NCBI RefSeq assembly: GCF_016745395.1
Contig: NZ_JAERVJ010000003.1
Location: 381,293-445,292 of the forward strand
Origin: Methylocystis sp. Sn-Cys
GTDB taxonomy: Bacteria > Pseudomonadota > Alphaproteobacteria > Rhizobiales > Beijerinckiaceae
DNA: 64,000 bases
Direction: 5' to 3'
Part shown: one piece after another, positions 32,512 to 41,216 of the stretch
Layout: every line of letters starts with the position of its first letter
Position numbering within the stretch: position 1 is the stretch's first letter
Translations under genes and position numbers: made by a program
The notes under the pieces: generated by a model
What the model was told of the DNA's origin: nothing
The model's input: only the letters and a program-made list of their open reading frames with translations
The model's database searches: none

Positions 32512-34341
32512 ATGTGTGGAATCGTCGGAATTCTCGGAAAAGGCCCGGTTGCCGGACAGCTCGTCGAGGCGCTGAAGCGGCTGGAATATCGCGGTTATGA
32601 TTCGGCCGGGATCGCCACCCTCGAAGAGGGCCGCCTGACGCGCCTTCGCGCCTCCGGCAAGCTGAAGAATCTCGAAGAAAAGCTCGCCGCGAGCCCCATG
32701 CGCGGGAGCGTGGGCATCGGCCACACGCGCTGGGCGACGCATGGCAAGCCCAATGAGGACAACGCCCATCCCCATGCCAACGCCCGCGTCGCCGTGGTTC
32801 ACAACGGCATCATCGAGAACTTCCGCGAGCTGCGCGAGGAACTGATCGCCAAGGGCCACGCCTTCACCTCGCAGACCGACTCGGAGGTCGTCGCCCATCT
32901 TGTCGCCGACGAGATGCAGGCCGGCGCGGCGCCGCAGGCGGCGGTCGCCGCTGCACTGAAGCGGCTCAAGGGTGCCTTCGCGCTCGCTTTCCTCTTCAAC
33001 AACGAACCGGACTTGCTCATCGGCGCGCGGCGTGGCTCGCCGCTCGCCGTCGGCTGGAGCGAGGAGGGCGCTTATCTCGGCTCTGACGCGCTGGCGCTTG
33101 CGCCCTTCGCCACATCGATCGCCTATCTCGACGAAGGCGATTGGGTCGTGTTGCGCCGCGAGGGCGCGCAATTCTTCGACGCGCAAGACGCGCCTGTCGA
33201 GCGGCGCCGCCTGCCGTTGCAGCAGGGCTCGTTCCTGGTCGACAAGGGCAATTACCGCCATTACATGGCCAAGGAAATTCACGAGCAGCCGGAGGTCGTC
33301 GGCCGCACCCTGTCGCATTACCTCGACCTTGCCGAGGGCGTCACGCGCCTGCCCTTCGAGCTGAACTTCGATCCCAGCAAGCTGACGCGGGTGACGATTT
33401 CCGCCTGCGGCACCGCTTATTACGCCGGGCTCGTGGCGCGCTATTGGCTGGAGCGTTTCGCCCGGCTGCCGGTCGAGATCGACATCGCCTCGGAGTTCCG
33501 CTACCGCGACCCGCCTCTGGCCGACAACGGCCTCATGATCGTCGTCTCGCAATCGGGCGAAACCGCCGACACGCTCGCGGCGCTGCGCTACGCCAAGGCG
33601 CATGGCCAGCACATTCTCTCGATCGTCAATGTCGAGACCTCGACCATCGCCCGCGAGAGCGACACGGTGGCGAAGACCTTGGCCGGGCCGGAAATCGGCG
33701 TCGCCTCGACCAAGGCGTTCACCTGCCAGCTTGCCGTTTTCGCCTGCCTCGCCTTGGCGCTCGGGCGCGCGCGGGGCGTTTTGACGAAGGAACGCGAACG
33801 GGAGCTGGTCTCGGAGCTCATCGCCGCGCCGGGACAGATGGCCGAGGCGCTGTCTCGCGAGGCGGCGGTCGAGCCGGTGGCGCGCGACGTGGCGCGGGCG
33901 TCCAGCGTGCTCTATCTCGGGCGCGGCCCGTCCTTTCCGCTGGCGATGGAAGGGGCGCTCAAGCTGAAAGAGCTTTCCTACATCCATGCCGAGGGCTACG
34001 CGGCGGGCGAGCTGAAGCATGGGCCGATCGCCTTGATCGACTACGCCATGCCGGTGATCGTGCTCGCGCCGCCGGATGCGAGCCTCGAAAAGACGGTGTC
34101 GAACCTGCAGGAAGTCGCCGCGCGCGGCGGGCATCTGATCCTGATCGGCTCGCCGCGCGCCCGGCAGGAGGCGTCGGCGGAGCTGGCGGGCTATATCGAG
34201 ATGCCGGAGACGGTCTCGGGGCCCTTCGCGGCGATCGTCTACGCCGTGCCGGCGCAGCTTCTCGCCTATCATGTGGCGACTTTCATGGGCAAAGACGTCG
34301 ACCAGCCGAGGAATCTCGCGAAGAGCGTCACGGTGGAGTAG
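32512..34341 (+). CDS. glmS: Glutamine-fructose-6-phosphate aminotransferase (isomerizing)
   Basis: A 609-residue enzyme making glucosamine-6-phosphate from fructose-6-P and glutamine. Cys2 (MCGIVGILG) is the N-terminal nucleophile of the glutaminase domain, with HTRWATHGKPNEDNAHPH following. Two SIS sugar isomerase domains follow (ISACGTAYYAGLVARYW and SQSGETADTLAALRYAK, then LGRGPSFPLAMEGALKLKELSYIHAEGYAAGELKHGP), ending with PRNLAKSVTVE. A good GGAGGC precedes the ATG. The 87-base gap before it shows no glmS riboswitch, which is expected outside Gram-positives. Confidence 0.97.
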   Translation: MCGIVGILGKGPVAGQLVEALKRLEYRGYDSAGIATLEEGRLTRLRASGKLKNLEEKLAASPMRGSVGIGHTRWATHGKPNEDNAHPHANARVAVVHNGIIENFRELREELIAKGHAFTSQTDSEVVAHLVADEMQAGAAPQAAVAAALKRLKGAFALAFLFNNEPDLLIGARRGSPLAVGWSEEGAYLGSDALALAPFATSIAYLDEGDWVVLRREGAQFFDAQDAPVERRRLPLQQGSFLVDKGNYRHYMAKEIHEQPEVVGRTLSHYLDLAEGVTRLPFELNFDPSKLTRVTISACGTAYYAGLVARYWLERFARLPVEIDIASEFRYRDPPLADNGLMIVVSQSGETADTLAALRYAKAHGQHILSIVNVETSTIARESDTVAKTLAGPEIGVASTKAFTCQLAVFACLALALGRARGVLTKERERELVSELIAAPGQMAEALSREAAVEPVARDVARASSVLYLGRGPSFPLAMEGALKLKELSYIHAEGYAAGELKHGPIALIDYAMPVIVLAPPDASLEKTVSNLQEVAARGGHLILIGSPRARQEASAELAGYIEMPETVSGPFAAIVYAVPAQLLAYHVATFMGKDVDQPRNLAKSVTVE

Positions 34342-34359
34342 GGGCCGCCTTGCGCCCCT

Positions 34360-34543
34360 CAGTTTGTTGATAAACCTCCGAGGCGGCCTCGTCCTTCGAG
34401 ACGCGAGCTTCTCTCGCTCCTCAGGATGAGGCCTAAGTGTTTGATGCAGAAGTGTTTGGCGTAGATGCAGAAGCCCTTCATGCTGAGGAGCCTGCGTAGC
34501 AGGCGTCTCGAAGCACGAAGGGCGTCACCGCCACTTTATCAAC
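34360..34543. repeat. MITE-like palindromic element, copy A
   Basis: Perfect inverted ends GTTGATAAA (34366-34374) and TTTATCAAC (34535-34543) enclose about 160 bases that are themselves an imperfect palindrome: CCTCGTCCTTCGAGACGC pairs with GCGTCTCGAAGCACGAAGG, and CTCCTCAGGATGAGG with CATGCTGAGGAG. Copy B is at 43453-43627. It has no coding capacity and lies between the convergent glmS and FAD-enzyme genes. Confidence 0.85.
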
Positions 34544-34556
34544 GCTTTGCCCCCAT

Positions 34557-36038
34557 TCACTTGCCCTTGATGATGGCCGCCGCCCGATGCGCCTCGGTGA
34601 TCGCGCTCTCGACGGCCGGCATGCCCTGGCCGTCGGAATGGGCCAGGAGGACATTGCCATAGCGCTTCGGCAGCGCGCGCACGGTTTCGACGATCCCAGG
34701 CGCCGGGATGAGATGGTGATGCCCCCAGCGCGTCAGCCGCACTTCGGCGAGGCGCGTCCCTGAAAAGGCCTCGGGCAGGAAGCGCCGCAGCTCCGCCACG
34801 ATGGGCGCGGCCAGCGCCGCCCCGTCGCCCGCCAGCAATTGCGCGCGCCCCAGGCGCGGGTCTTTGAAGGGGGCATAGACAGTCAAAACCCCGTGGTCCT
34901 TCGGCCGTCTCGCGCCAAGCGCGGCGCCGGCGTCGACGGCGTCGGTGACGCGCTCGGCCTCCGGCGTCCAGCTATCGAAGGCGCCGGGCGCCATGGCGCC
35001 CTCGAAGCAGCAATTGGCGACGAGAAAGCTCCCTTGCCGCTGGCGCGTCATCGCCGCTTTGGCCGCGGGGTCGATCCCCCGCAGGACGCGCGCCGCGAAG
35101 AAAAAGGGCGCGGCGAGCACCACCCATTTGGCGGCCACGCAGCGGGGCTCTCCGGGGTTTTCGGCGTCGAACCAGGCAACGCGGGCCTCGCCCCCGTCGC
35201 TCGACGGCTCGACCGCGAAGACCGCCGCGCCGGTTGCGATACGGCCCGCTCCGACGCTCGAAACCCGCGCCGCCATCGCCTTTGCAAGCGCAGCGTTGCC
35301 GCCCGGAAAGGCGTAAATCCGGCCGGCAAGCTCGGTGAGGAAGTTCAATCCCACATAGGCCGAGACTTCGGCGGCCGGCGCGCCCATTGCCGAGCGGCTG
35401 AAGGCGTCGAGATAGGGGAGGAGGGCGGGGTCGATCTGCTCCCGAAGGAGAAACTGGCGCAGCGTCAGCCGGTCGAGCGCCAGCGCCGCGGACGGCGCCG
35501 CCTCGATCGGCGTTTTGGGGAGATCGGGGCTCGCCACGAGCTTTTCCACCAAGCCGCGCAGTCTCTCGAAGGGGCCACGCAGCGGCCCGGCGAGAGCGTC
35601 GGCGGAGCCGTTGGCGATGACGCGATTCTCAGGCTGCGGGACGGGGCGCGGCGTCAGTCCCAGCGCGTCGTAGAAGGGGCCGAAGGGTTCGGCGACATCG
35701 ACGAAATAAGCCGAGCCCAGCGCATAATCGATGTCGCGCCAGCGCCCGGATTTGGCGGCGCCGCCGGGCTCCGTCTCGCGCTCCAGCAGCAAAATGTCGC
35801 GGTCGCGCAGCAGGGTCGCGGCGGCGAGGCCCGCGAGGCCGCCGCCGACGATGGCGACCTCGACCCGCCGCTCGGGCGCGGGCGCCGGCCGGTCCCAACG
35901 ACCGTCGCGGATGGCGTGCATGGGCGCGAAACTGTCGCCCGTCCATGCGCCAATCCGGTAGCCCGGCTCGGCGCCCGCGCGCGCCGGCGCAAGCGCGGCG
36001 GCGCCCAAAAGTCTAATGGTCTGCCGGCGAGTCAGCAT
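34557..36038 (-). CDS. Exported FAD-dependent amine-oxidase-like protein
   Basis: A 493-residue flavoprotein. A signal sequence (MLTRRQTIRLLGAAALAPARAGA, twin-arginine-like RRQTIRLLG) precedes a Rossmann FAD site VEVAIVGGGLAGLAAATLLRDRDILLLERETEPGG at about 58-92. The rest has the NAD(P)-binding/amine-oxidase layout: GRIYAFPGGNAALAKAMAARV in the middle, and GIVETVRALPKRYGNVLLAHSDGQGMPAVESAITEAHRAA at the end. Such Tat-exported oxidases act on unknown substrates, sometimes carotenoids or phytoene-like lipids. ATG 36038 is chosen because the signal peptide begins there. It is convergent with glmS. Confidence 0.78.
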   Translation of the reverse strand: MLTRRQTIRLLGAAALAPARAGAEPGYRIGAWTGDSFAPMHAIRDGRWDRPAPAPERRVEVAIVGGGLAGLAAATLLRDRDILLLERETEPGGAAKSGRWRDIDYALGSAYFVDVAEPFGPFYDALGLTPRPVPQPENRVIANGSADALAGPLRGPFERLRGLVEKLVASPDLPKTPIEAAPSAALALDRLTLRQFLLREQIDPALLPYLDAFSRSAMGAPAAEVSAYVGLNFLTELAGRIYAFPGGNAALAKAMAARVSSVGAGRIATGAAVFAVEPSSDGGEARVAWFDAENPGEPRCVAAKWVVLAAPFFFAARVLRGIDPAAKAAMTRQRQGSFLVANCCFEGAMAPGAFDSWTPEAERVTDAVDAGAALGARRPKDHGVLTVYAPFKDPRLGRAQLLAGDGAALAAPIVAELRRFLPEAFSGTRLAEVRLTRWGHHHLIPAPGIVETVRALPKRYGNVLLAHSDGQGMPAVESAITEAHRAAAIIKGK

Positions 36039-36163
36039 CGGCGCCTCCCAGGCGAGCATAGGCCCGCGCGGCCCGCCGGTTAACCCTCGCCATTGACAGG
36101 GCGCGGCCGGAACTGGTCTATGCAGGCGACCGGCGCGCCTCATGGCGCTCGCTTTCGCAAAGG

Positions 36164-37000
36164 ATGCTGAGACTGTTGCTCGCCTCGATCCCGCCCGCCT
36201 ATATCGCCCCCTTCGAGCGGGCCTGGCGTCACCGGGAGCTTATTCGCGCCGTCGTGCGGCGGGAATTCATCTCGCGCTTTCGCGGCTCTTTCCTGGGGCC
36301 GGCCTGGGCGGCGCTCTCGCCGCTGGTGATGCTGCTCACCTATACGACGCTCTTCTCGATCACCGTGCCGCAGCTTTCCGCCGGCATGAGCGTGACGGAT
36401 TACGCCAGCGGCATCTTCATCGGGCTAATCGTCTTCAACCTCTTCAGCGAGCTCGCCTATCGCGCGCCGATCCTGCTCCATGAGCATGTGAATTTCGTCA
36501 AGCGGTCGATCTTCCCGAGCGAGACCATCGCCTGGACCGCGACCATCCGCGCCTTCACCTATGCCGGCGTCGCCTTCGGCGTTTATATCGCCTTCCGCCT
36601 GCTGACGGCGGGGAGCGTGCCGCTCACCATCGTGCTGACGCCGCTGCTCGTCGTCCCCTTCTTCCTGTTCATTCTGGGCGTCGTCTGGTTCCTGATGGCG
36701 CTCGGCGCCTTCACGCGCGACGTTTCGCATATCATGGCGTCGATCGTTCCGGTGCTGATGTTCGCGACGCCGATTTTCTATCGGCTCGACCAGATTGCGC
36801 AGATGTCGACGTCGACGGCGATGTGGCTGCGCCTCAATATCGTCGGCGACTATATCGAGATGCTGCGCGCAGTGGCGCTCGACGGCTATGTGCCGAACGT
36901 CTTCGGCTATCTGCTCGTCGTCGCCGTCTCCTACGCCGTGTTCATCGGGGGCTACCAGTTCTTCATGCGCTACAAATCGGTGATTGTCGATGTCATCTGA
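36164..37000 (+). CDS. Polysaccharide ABC exporter, permease subunit
   Basis: A 278-residue inner-membrane protein with six predicted helices, of the ABC-2/KpsM-Wzm type. The N-terminal cytoplasmic segment RELIRAVVRREFISRFRGSFLGPAWAALSPLVMLLTYTTLF is diagnostic, as is HEHVNFVKRSIFPSETIAW. It pairs with the ATPase starting inside its last codons (36990). Together they would export a lipid-linked O-antigen or capsule-like glycan across the inner membrane, fitting the downstream glycosyltransferases. Confidence 0.9.
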   Translation: MLRLLLASIPPAYIAPFERAWRHRELIRAVVRREFISRFRGSFLGPAWAALSPLVMLLTYTTLFSITVPQLSAGMSVTDYASGIFIGLIVFNLFSELAYRAPILLHEHVNFVKRSIFPSETIAWTATIRAFTYAGVAFGVYIAFRLLTAGSVPLTIVLTPLLVVPFFLFILGVVWFLMALGAFTRDVSHIMASIVPVLMFATPIFYRLDQIAQMSTSTAMWLRLNIVGDYIEMLRAVALDGYVPNVFGYLLVVAVSYAVFIGGYQFFMRYKSVIVDVI

Positions 37001-37751
37001 GCCGGCCATTCGCTGCAAGGGCATCGGGAAAGCCTTCCAGCTCTATGCGCATCAGAACGACCAATTGAAGCAGATCCTCTTTGGCCTGTGGAAGACCTTC
37101 TACAAGGAGAAGTGGGTCCTGCACGACATGACCTTCACGGTCGAGAAGGGCGAGCGCGTCGGCATTCTCGGGCGCAATGGCGCGGGCAAGACGACGCTGC
37201 TGCAGATCATCTGCGGCATCACCATGCCGACCAAAGGGGAATTCGAGGTAAAGGGGCGCATCGCGCCGATCCTCGCTTTGGGCTCGGGGTTCGACGGGCT
37301 GCTGACGGGACGTGAGAACGCGCGCATCGGCGCGGCGATCCTCGGCCTGTCGCGCCGGGAAGTCGACGACTGCATCGAGGATATTGCCGCTTTCGCCGAC
37401 ATCGGCCCGTTCTTCGAGCAGCCGATGCGGACCTATTCCATGGGCATGATCGCGCGCGTCGCCTTCGCGATCTGCGCCCATGCCAAGGCCGATGTGCTCA
37501 TCGTCGACGAGGCGCTTTCGGTCGGCGACGAAATCTTTCAGCGCAAATGCGAGAAATATATCGCTGACTTCAGCCGGACCGGCACGATCCTGATGGTCTC
37601 TCATGATCTCGATTTCCTCGAGAACCTCTGCGACCGCATCCTTTGGCTGGAGCAGGGCGTGGTCAAGGAGATCGGCGACCCCAAGCGCATCATCGCCGAT
37701 TATCGCGCCGCGATGCTGGCCGAGGAAGCTCAGGCGGCCGGCGCGGCGTAG
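36990..37751 (+). CDS. Polysaccharide ABC exporter, ATP-binding subunit
   Basis: A 253-residue ATPase of the Wzt/KpsT type. Walker A is GRNGAGKTTLLQIICGI, and the signature region is MRTYSMGMIARVAFAICAH (degenerate LSGGQ, YSMGM, typical of this family). Walker B is DVLIVDEALSVGDEIFQRKCEKYI and the switch His is in MVSHD. It has no C-terminal carbohydrate-binding extension, so substrate length control by such a domain is not expected. It overlaps the permease by 11 bases (ATG 36990). Confidence 0.93.
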   Translation: MSSEPAIRCKGIGKAFQLYAHQNDQLKQILFGLWKTFYKEKWVLHDMTFTVEKGERVGILGRNGAGKTTLLQIICGITMPTKGEFEVKGRIAPILALGSGFDGLLTGRENARIGAAILGLSRREVDDCIEDIAAFADIGPFFEQPMRTYSMGMIARVAFAICAHAKADVLIVDEALSVGDEIFQRKCEKYIADFSRTGTILMVSHDLDFLENLCDRILWLEQGVVKEIGDPKRIIADYRAAMLAEEAQAAGAA

Positions 37752-38893
37752 CCGGCCGTCGCCGTCGGCGCGGGAGCGTCGAAGCGCTTGGCGCGCGGGC
37801 TATAATTCAGCCGGCCGATGAGCCAGGCCGAGACGCCGATCTCGACGCCCATTGCGGCGACCAAGGGAATCGCGAACCAGGCGCTGATGCGCAGCAGCGA
37901 TTCCAGCCCCACCAGAAAACCGATATGCGCTGCCGGAATGGCGATGATCGGCAGGCTGCCGGCCGCGCCGCGCCGACCTGTGATATTGCCGAAGGTCAGG
38001 GTCAGCGCCATGGCGAGTAGCGCGTGCGCGAGCGCGAGCGCCGGCGCGCCGAAGCGTTTCGCCGCCTCCGCCATCCACTCGCCGAACTGGCGATGATCCT
38101 GCTTTGCGAGCTTCATGCTGGCGAGGAATTCTCCCGCCGACAACTCGTAAACGCCTTTCCAGCCGCGATCGGGCAGGGAGCTGCTGCCCTGCATGGGAAG
38201 CGCCATGGCGTATTCGTCGAAATTGGCGATCCGCACCTCATTGCTCGTGACCGAGCGGGTCTGGATGCTGCCATTGGAGAGCGCGACGATGACGCCCGAG
38301 TCGTTGCGGCGGAATTCCGCACGCGCGGCGGTGATCGTTTCTTCTTCCATCTTCTCGATGGAAATCTGCCGGATGAACAGATTGGCGGCGATGTCGGGCG
38401 TGATCCAGCGCTCGATGTAGAGCGTCTTCACGCCATTCGAGAAAGTGTAGAAATGCGCCGCGTCGAGCATGCGGTGGTTGAGCGAATTGCGGACGACGTT
38501 CAACACGTCCTGCATGTTGCTCGAATAGTGGGGGGCGATGATGTTGGCCAGAATGTAGCCGAGCACAACGACGCCCGCCGCGAGCGACAGCGTCGGACGG
38601 CAGATCGACCAGACGGAAAGTCGCAGCGCATAGAGCACGGCGATCATGCCTTCGCTGGCCATGCGCGAGAATTCGAGCGCGGCGCCGACGCCGATCGCCA
38701 TCGGCAAGGTCATATAAGCGACTGTCGGCGTGACGCCGACCAGCGCCGGGATAACGAGCCCGCCGCGCACGGCCGCCGGCGGCAATTGGTAGAGCAGATA
38801 GGAAAGAACGACCGGAACCGACAAGGCGAGCTGAACGATCAGGACGCTGAAGCCCACGCGCTTGAAGAGATAGAAAAAGAGGAGGCGGGGCAT
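37730..38893 (-). CDS. LptF/LptG-family permease
   Basis: A 387-residue membrane protein with the LptF/G plan: helices at the N-terminus (YLFKRVGFSVLIVQLALSVPVVLSYLLYQLPP; ALVGVTPTVAYMTLPMAIGVGAALEFSRMASEGMIAVLYA), a large periplasmic beta-jellyroll (about 130-275), and C-terminal helices (ALAHALLAMALTLTFGNITGRR). The FSRMASEGMIAVLYALRLS coupling helix matches LptF/G proteins that extract LPS with LptB. It is a single gene without an F/G partner, convergent with the ABC ATPase and overlapping its end by 22 bases. It could be a second, specialised lipid transporter. Confidence 0.8.
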   Translation of the reverse strand: MPRLLFFYLFKRVGFSVLIVQLALSVPVVLSYLLYQLPPAAVRGGLVIPALVGVTPTVAYMTLPMAIGVGAALEFSRMASEGMIAVLYALRLSVWSICRPTLSLAAGVVVLGYILANIIAPHYSSNMQDVLNVVRNSLNHRMLDAAHFYTFSNGVKTLYIERWITPDIAANLFIRQISIEKMEEETITAARAEFRRNDSGVIVALSNGSIQTRSVTSNEVRIANFDEYAMALPMQGSSSLPDRGWKGVYELSAGEFLASMKLAKQDHRQFGEWMAEAAKRFGAPALALAHALLAMALTLTFGNITGRRGAAGSLPIIAIPAAHIGFLVGLESLLRISAWFAIPLVAAMGVEIGVSAWLIGRLNYSPRAKRFDAPAPTATAGYAAPAA

Positions 38894-38917
38894 GGGTTAT
38901 TGCCGCTTTGGCGTTGT

Positions 38918-39004
38918 GCCCGTCATTGCGAGGAGCGTAAGCGACGAGGCAATCCAGAGCCACATCGCGGCCCCTGGATTGCTTCGCTTCGCTCGCAATG
39001 ACGG
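38918..39004. repeat. GCAATCC-type palindromic repeat, copy 1
   Basis: CCCGTCATTGCGAGGAGCG...GAGGCAATCCAGAG and CTGGATTGCTTCGCTTCGCTCGCAATGACGGG form an 85-base inverted repeat. Other copies are at 44803-44889 and 49602-49681. Repeats of this kind are widespread in alphaproteobacterial genomes. Confidence 0.82.
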
Positions 39005-39035
39005 GTAAAAGATCACGGCGCGTCGTCCTGCAGCG

Positions 39036-39929
39036 CTACTTCTTGAACCGCGCCCAGGCGGCCTTGGAATATTGAGTCCAGGCTGGATCGAAGACGCCGC
39101 GCGCGGGCAGCGCGACCGCGCCGGCCCAGTGGGCGAAATAGATCTCCTTGCCTTCGTAATCCACCGGCTTGCCGTCCACGAAGGTTACGCCCGGCGCCTT
39201 GTAGAAGCTCTCATGCGAGGCTTTCTCCACCACATTGGGCAGCAGCTCGATCTTGATCCCTCGGCGATGGGTGACGAAGTTCACCAGCGGCTGCGCGAAA
39301 AGCTGGCCGCGCTTGCGCACATCGTGGAAAATCTCGGCGTCTTCCTTCATCGTTTCGATGAAGTCGGAGAGCTTGAGATATTTGTTCGACGTGACCCAGA
39401 AGCCGTCGTTGAAAAGCAGCGCGTCGTTCAGGAAGGCGTAATTGCTGCGCCTGTCGTTGTAGACATATTCGAAGCTCGGCGAGGCGACGATGAATTCCCT
39501 TTTGCCGGCTTCGAGCCTGCCGAAAATGGGCGTGAAGTCGCGAAACAGAATGACGTCCACATCCACATAAGCGACTTCGTCGAGCGGCAAAGCGAGCGCC
39601 TGGAGCTTGCGCAGGCGCCGGCGGTTGTTGTTGAAAAAACCCGGATAGAGCTCATGGGAGAGCTTGTCGATCTCGACCGGCTCCTCGTCCACATAGGTCG
39701 CGCCGTAAACATCGGCGGCGCGGCGGGTCATTTCGACATTGTCGTCGTAAGGAATGAGATAGATCGGCAGCGACGAATTGGTGTCGCGGTAGCTCTCCAG
39801 GAAGGGCAGCAGCCAATCGATGATTTTGTCGTTGCCGACGATGGCGATGCCATAGCGCTTGGCGGGCGCGGCGGCGCCGGTCTCTGACTCCGGGGCGCGC
39901 AGGGGTGGATTCGAAGGTCGAAGGCTCAT
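39036..39929 (-). CDS. GT-A fold glycosyltransferase-like protein
   Basis: A 297-residue cytoplasmic protein. IAIVGNDKIIDWLLPFLESYRDTNSSLPIYLIPYDDN is a nucleotide-sugar-binding strand-helix start. EVAYVDVDVILFRDFTPIF gives a DxD metal motif, and FLNDALLFNDGFWVTSNKYLKLSDF and FAHWAGAV follow. The pattern is that of GT8-like or related retaining transferases. ATG 39929 is preferred because the frame upstream overlaps the divergent gene. It belongs to the glycan locus but points away from the two GT4 genes, sharing a 48-base spacer with them. Confidence 0.72.
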   Translation of the reverse strand: MSLRPSNPPLRAPESETGAAAPAKRYGIAIVGNDKIIDWLLPFLESYRDTNSSLPIYLIPYDDNVEMTRRAADVYGATYVDEEPVEIDKLSHELYPGFFNNNRRRLRKLQALALPLDEVAYVDVDVILFRDFTPIFGRLEAGKREFIVASPSFEYVYNDRRSNYAFLNDALLFNDGFWVTSNKYLKLSDFIETMKEDAEIFHDVRKRGQLFAQPLVNFVTHRRGIKIELLPNVVEKASHESFYKAPGVTFVDGKPVDYEGKEIYFAHWAGAVALPARGVFDPAWTQYSKAAWARFKK

Positions 39930-39977
39930 ATAGGGGGTGTACTTGTAAAATTCGGGCAAAAGCAAGGGGGCGGTCGA

Positions 39978-41216
39978 TTGGGGCAGATTTCGGAGACGCC
40001 GCCTTCCGCGCGGCCGCTCGCCGGGAAGACCGTCGCCGTCGTCCACGCCGCCTGGCACAGTTGCGGCAGCTATCAGGTCAACGTCAGTCAGATCGCCGCC
40101 TATCAGGCGCTTGGGGCGCGCGTGCTATCCATCGCGATGATGGACGCGCTGACCCCGCCGGCGCCGGATGGCGGGCGCTGGCCGTCCTATCTCGCCGCTA
40201 CCCGCGACATCGGCGCTGATCGCCGCTATTTCTGCGGCGCGCCGAACGCCGCTCTGGCTTCGCGGATGCTCCTCGATGGCTGGTGGCGCCTCATCCATGG
40301 CGATCAGGCGTCATGGCTGATCGAGATCGCCAAGCGCGTCCCGGTCCCGGACGATCTCGAAGCGATCGATCTCTTTCACGCCAACCACTATTTCACGCTG
40401 TCCTTCGTCGAACGATTGAAACGGGGCAGGCGGGTTCCGGTGATTCTGGAGACGCAGGACATTCAGGCGCGGCAATATGTGCTGCGCAATCAGGGCGGCT
40501 TTTTCATTCCGCCTTACGTTGGCTACGATGAGATGCTGGCGGTCGAACTCGATTGGATGCGCCGCGCCGATCTCTGCGCGCATCTCAATGAGGAGGAAGA
40601 TCGCGACTTTCGCGCGCTTTTGCCGCAGGCGCGTCATGCGCTGATTTACCCGGCCGTACTCGAAGTGCCGCGCGCGGCGGGCGGCGAGATCATCATCGTC
40701 GCGAGCGACAATTACGCCAATTACAAGAGCCTGCGCTGGCTTTTGCAGGAAGTCGTCCCACGCGCCCACGGCGCCCGCGTTGGGATCTACGGCAATATCG
40801 ACGCGGGCGTGAAGCAGCGCGATCCCGCGCTCTATGAGGCGCATCGCGCGTTGTTCCGGGGGCGGGTCGAGAATATCGGCGCAGTCTACGCCAAGGCGGG
40901 CTGCGTCCTGCTGCCGACGGTCGAGGGGCATGGCCTCTCCATCAAGGCTGTGGAGGCGCTCTCCTGCGGCGCGCCTCTCATCGCGACGCCGCTTGCTTTT
41001 CGCGGCATGAAGGTCGATCCGTCAGCCCTCTCGAATGTCTCTCTGGCCGAGGACGCCGAGCAATTCGCCCGGCTTTGGCGCGAGGCGCAGGCGCGCGCCG
41101 ACGCCGGCGAAACGCCCGCGGCCGCAAGCGACACGCGTAAGTTCTACGAGGAGGTCTTCAGCCCGCAGGCCTACGCGCGGGCGCTGGCGGCCGAGCTGGA
41201 AAGCCTTCCCCTATGA
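39978..41216 (+). CDS. GT4-type glycosyltransferase, first of a tandem pair
   Basis: A 412-residue GT-B enzyme. The N-terminal domain starts KTVAVVHAAWHSCGSYQVNVSQIAAYQALGARVLSI. The C-terminal nucleotide-sugar domain shows IIIVASDNYANYKSLRWLLQEV and AGCVLLPTVEGHGLSIKAVEALSCGAPLIATPLAFRGM, with the E-x7-E-like GT4 motif (EGHGLSIKAVE). A paralogue starts within its last codons (ATG 41213 overlapping the stop). The motif AWHSCGxY near the N-terminus is shared by both and is not common in GT4 enzymes I know. It probably acts in assembly of the exported glycan. Confidence 0.8.
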   Translation: MGQISETPPSARPLAGKTVAVVHAAWHSCGSYQVNVSQIAAYQALGARVLSIAMMDALTPPAPDGGRWPSYLAATRDIGADRRYFCGAPNAALASRMLLDGWWRLIHGDQASWLIEIAKRVPVPDDLEAIDLFHANHYFTLSFVERLKRGRRVPVILETQDIQARQYVLRNQGGFFIPPYVGYDEMLAVELDWMRRADLCAHLNEEEDRDFRALLPQARHALIYPAVLEVPRAAGGEIIIVASDNYANYKSLRWLLQEVVPRAHGARVGIYGNIDAGVKQRDPALYEAHRALFRGRVENIGAVYAKAGCVLLPTVEGHGLSIKAVEALSCGAPLIATPLAFRGMKVDPSALSNVSLAEDAEQFARLWREAQARADAGETPAAASDTRKFYEEVFSPQAYARALAAELESLPL

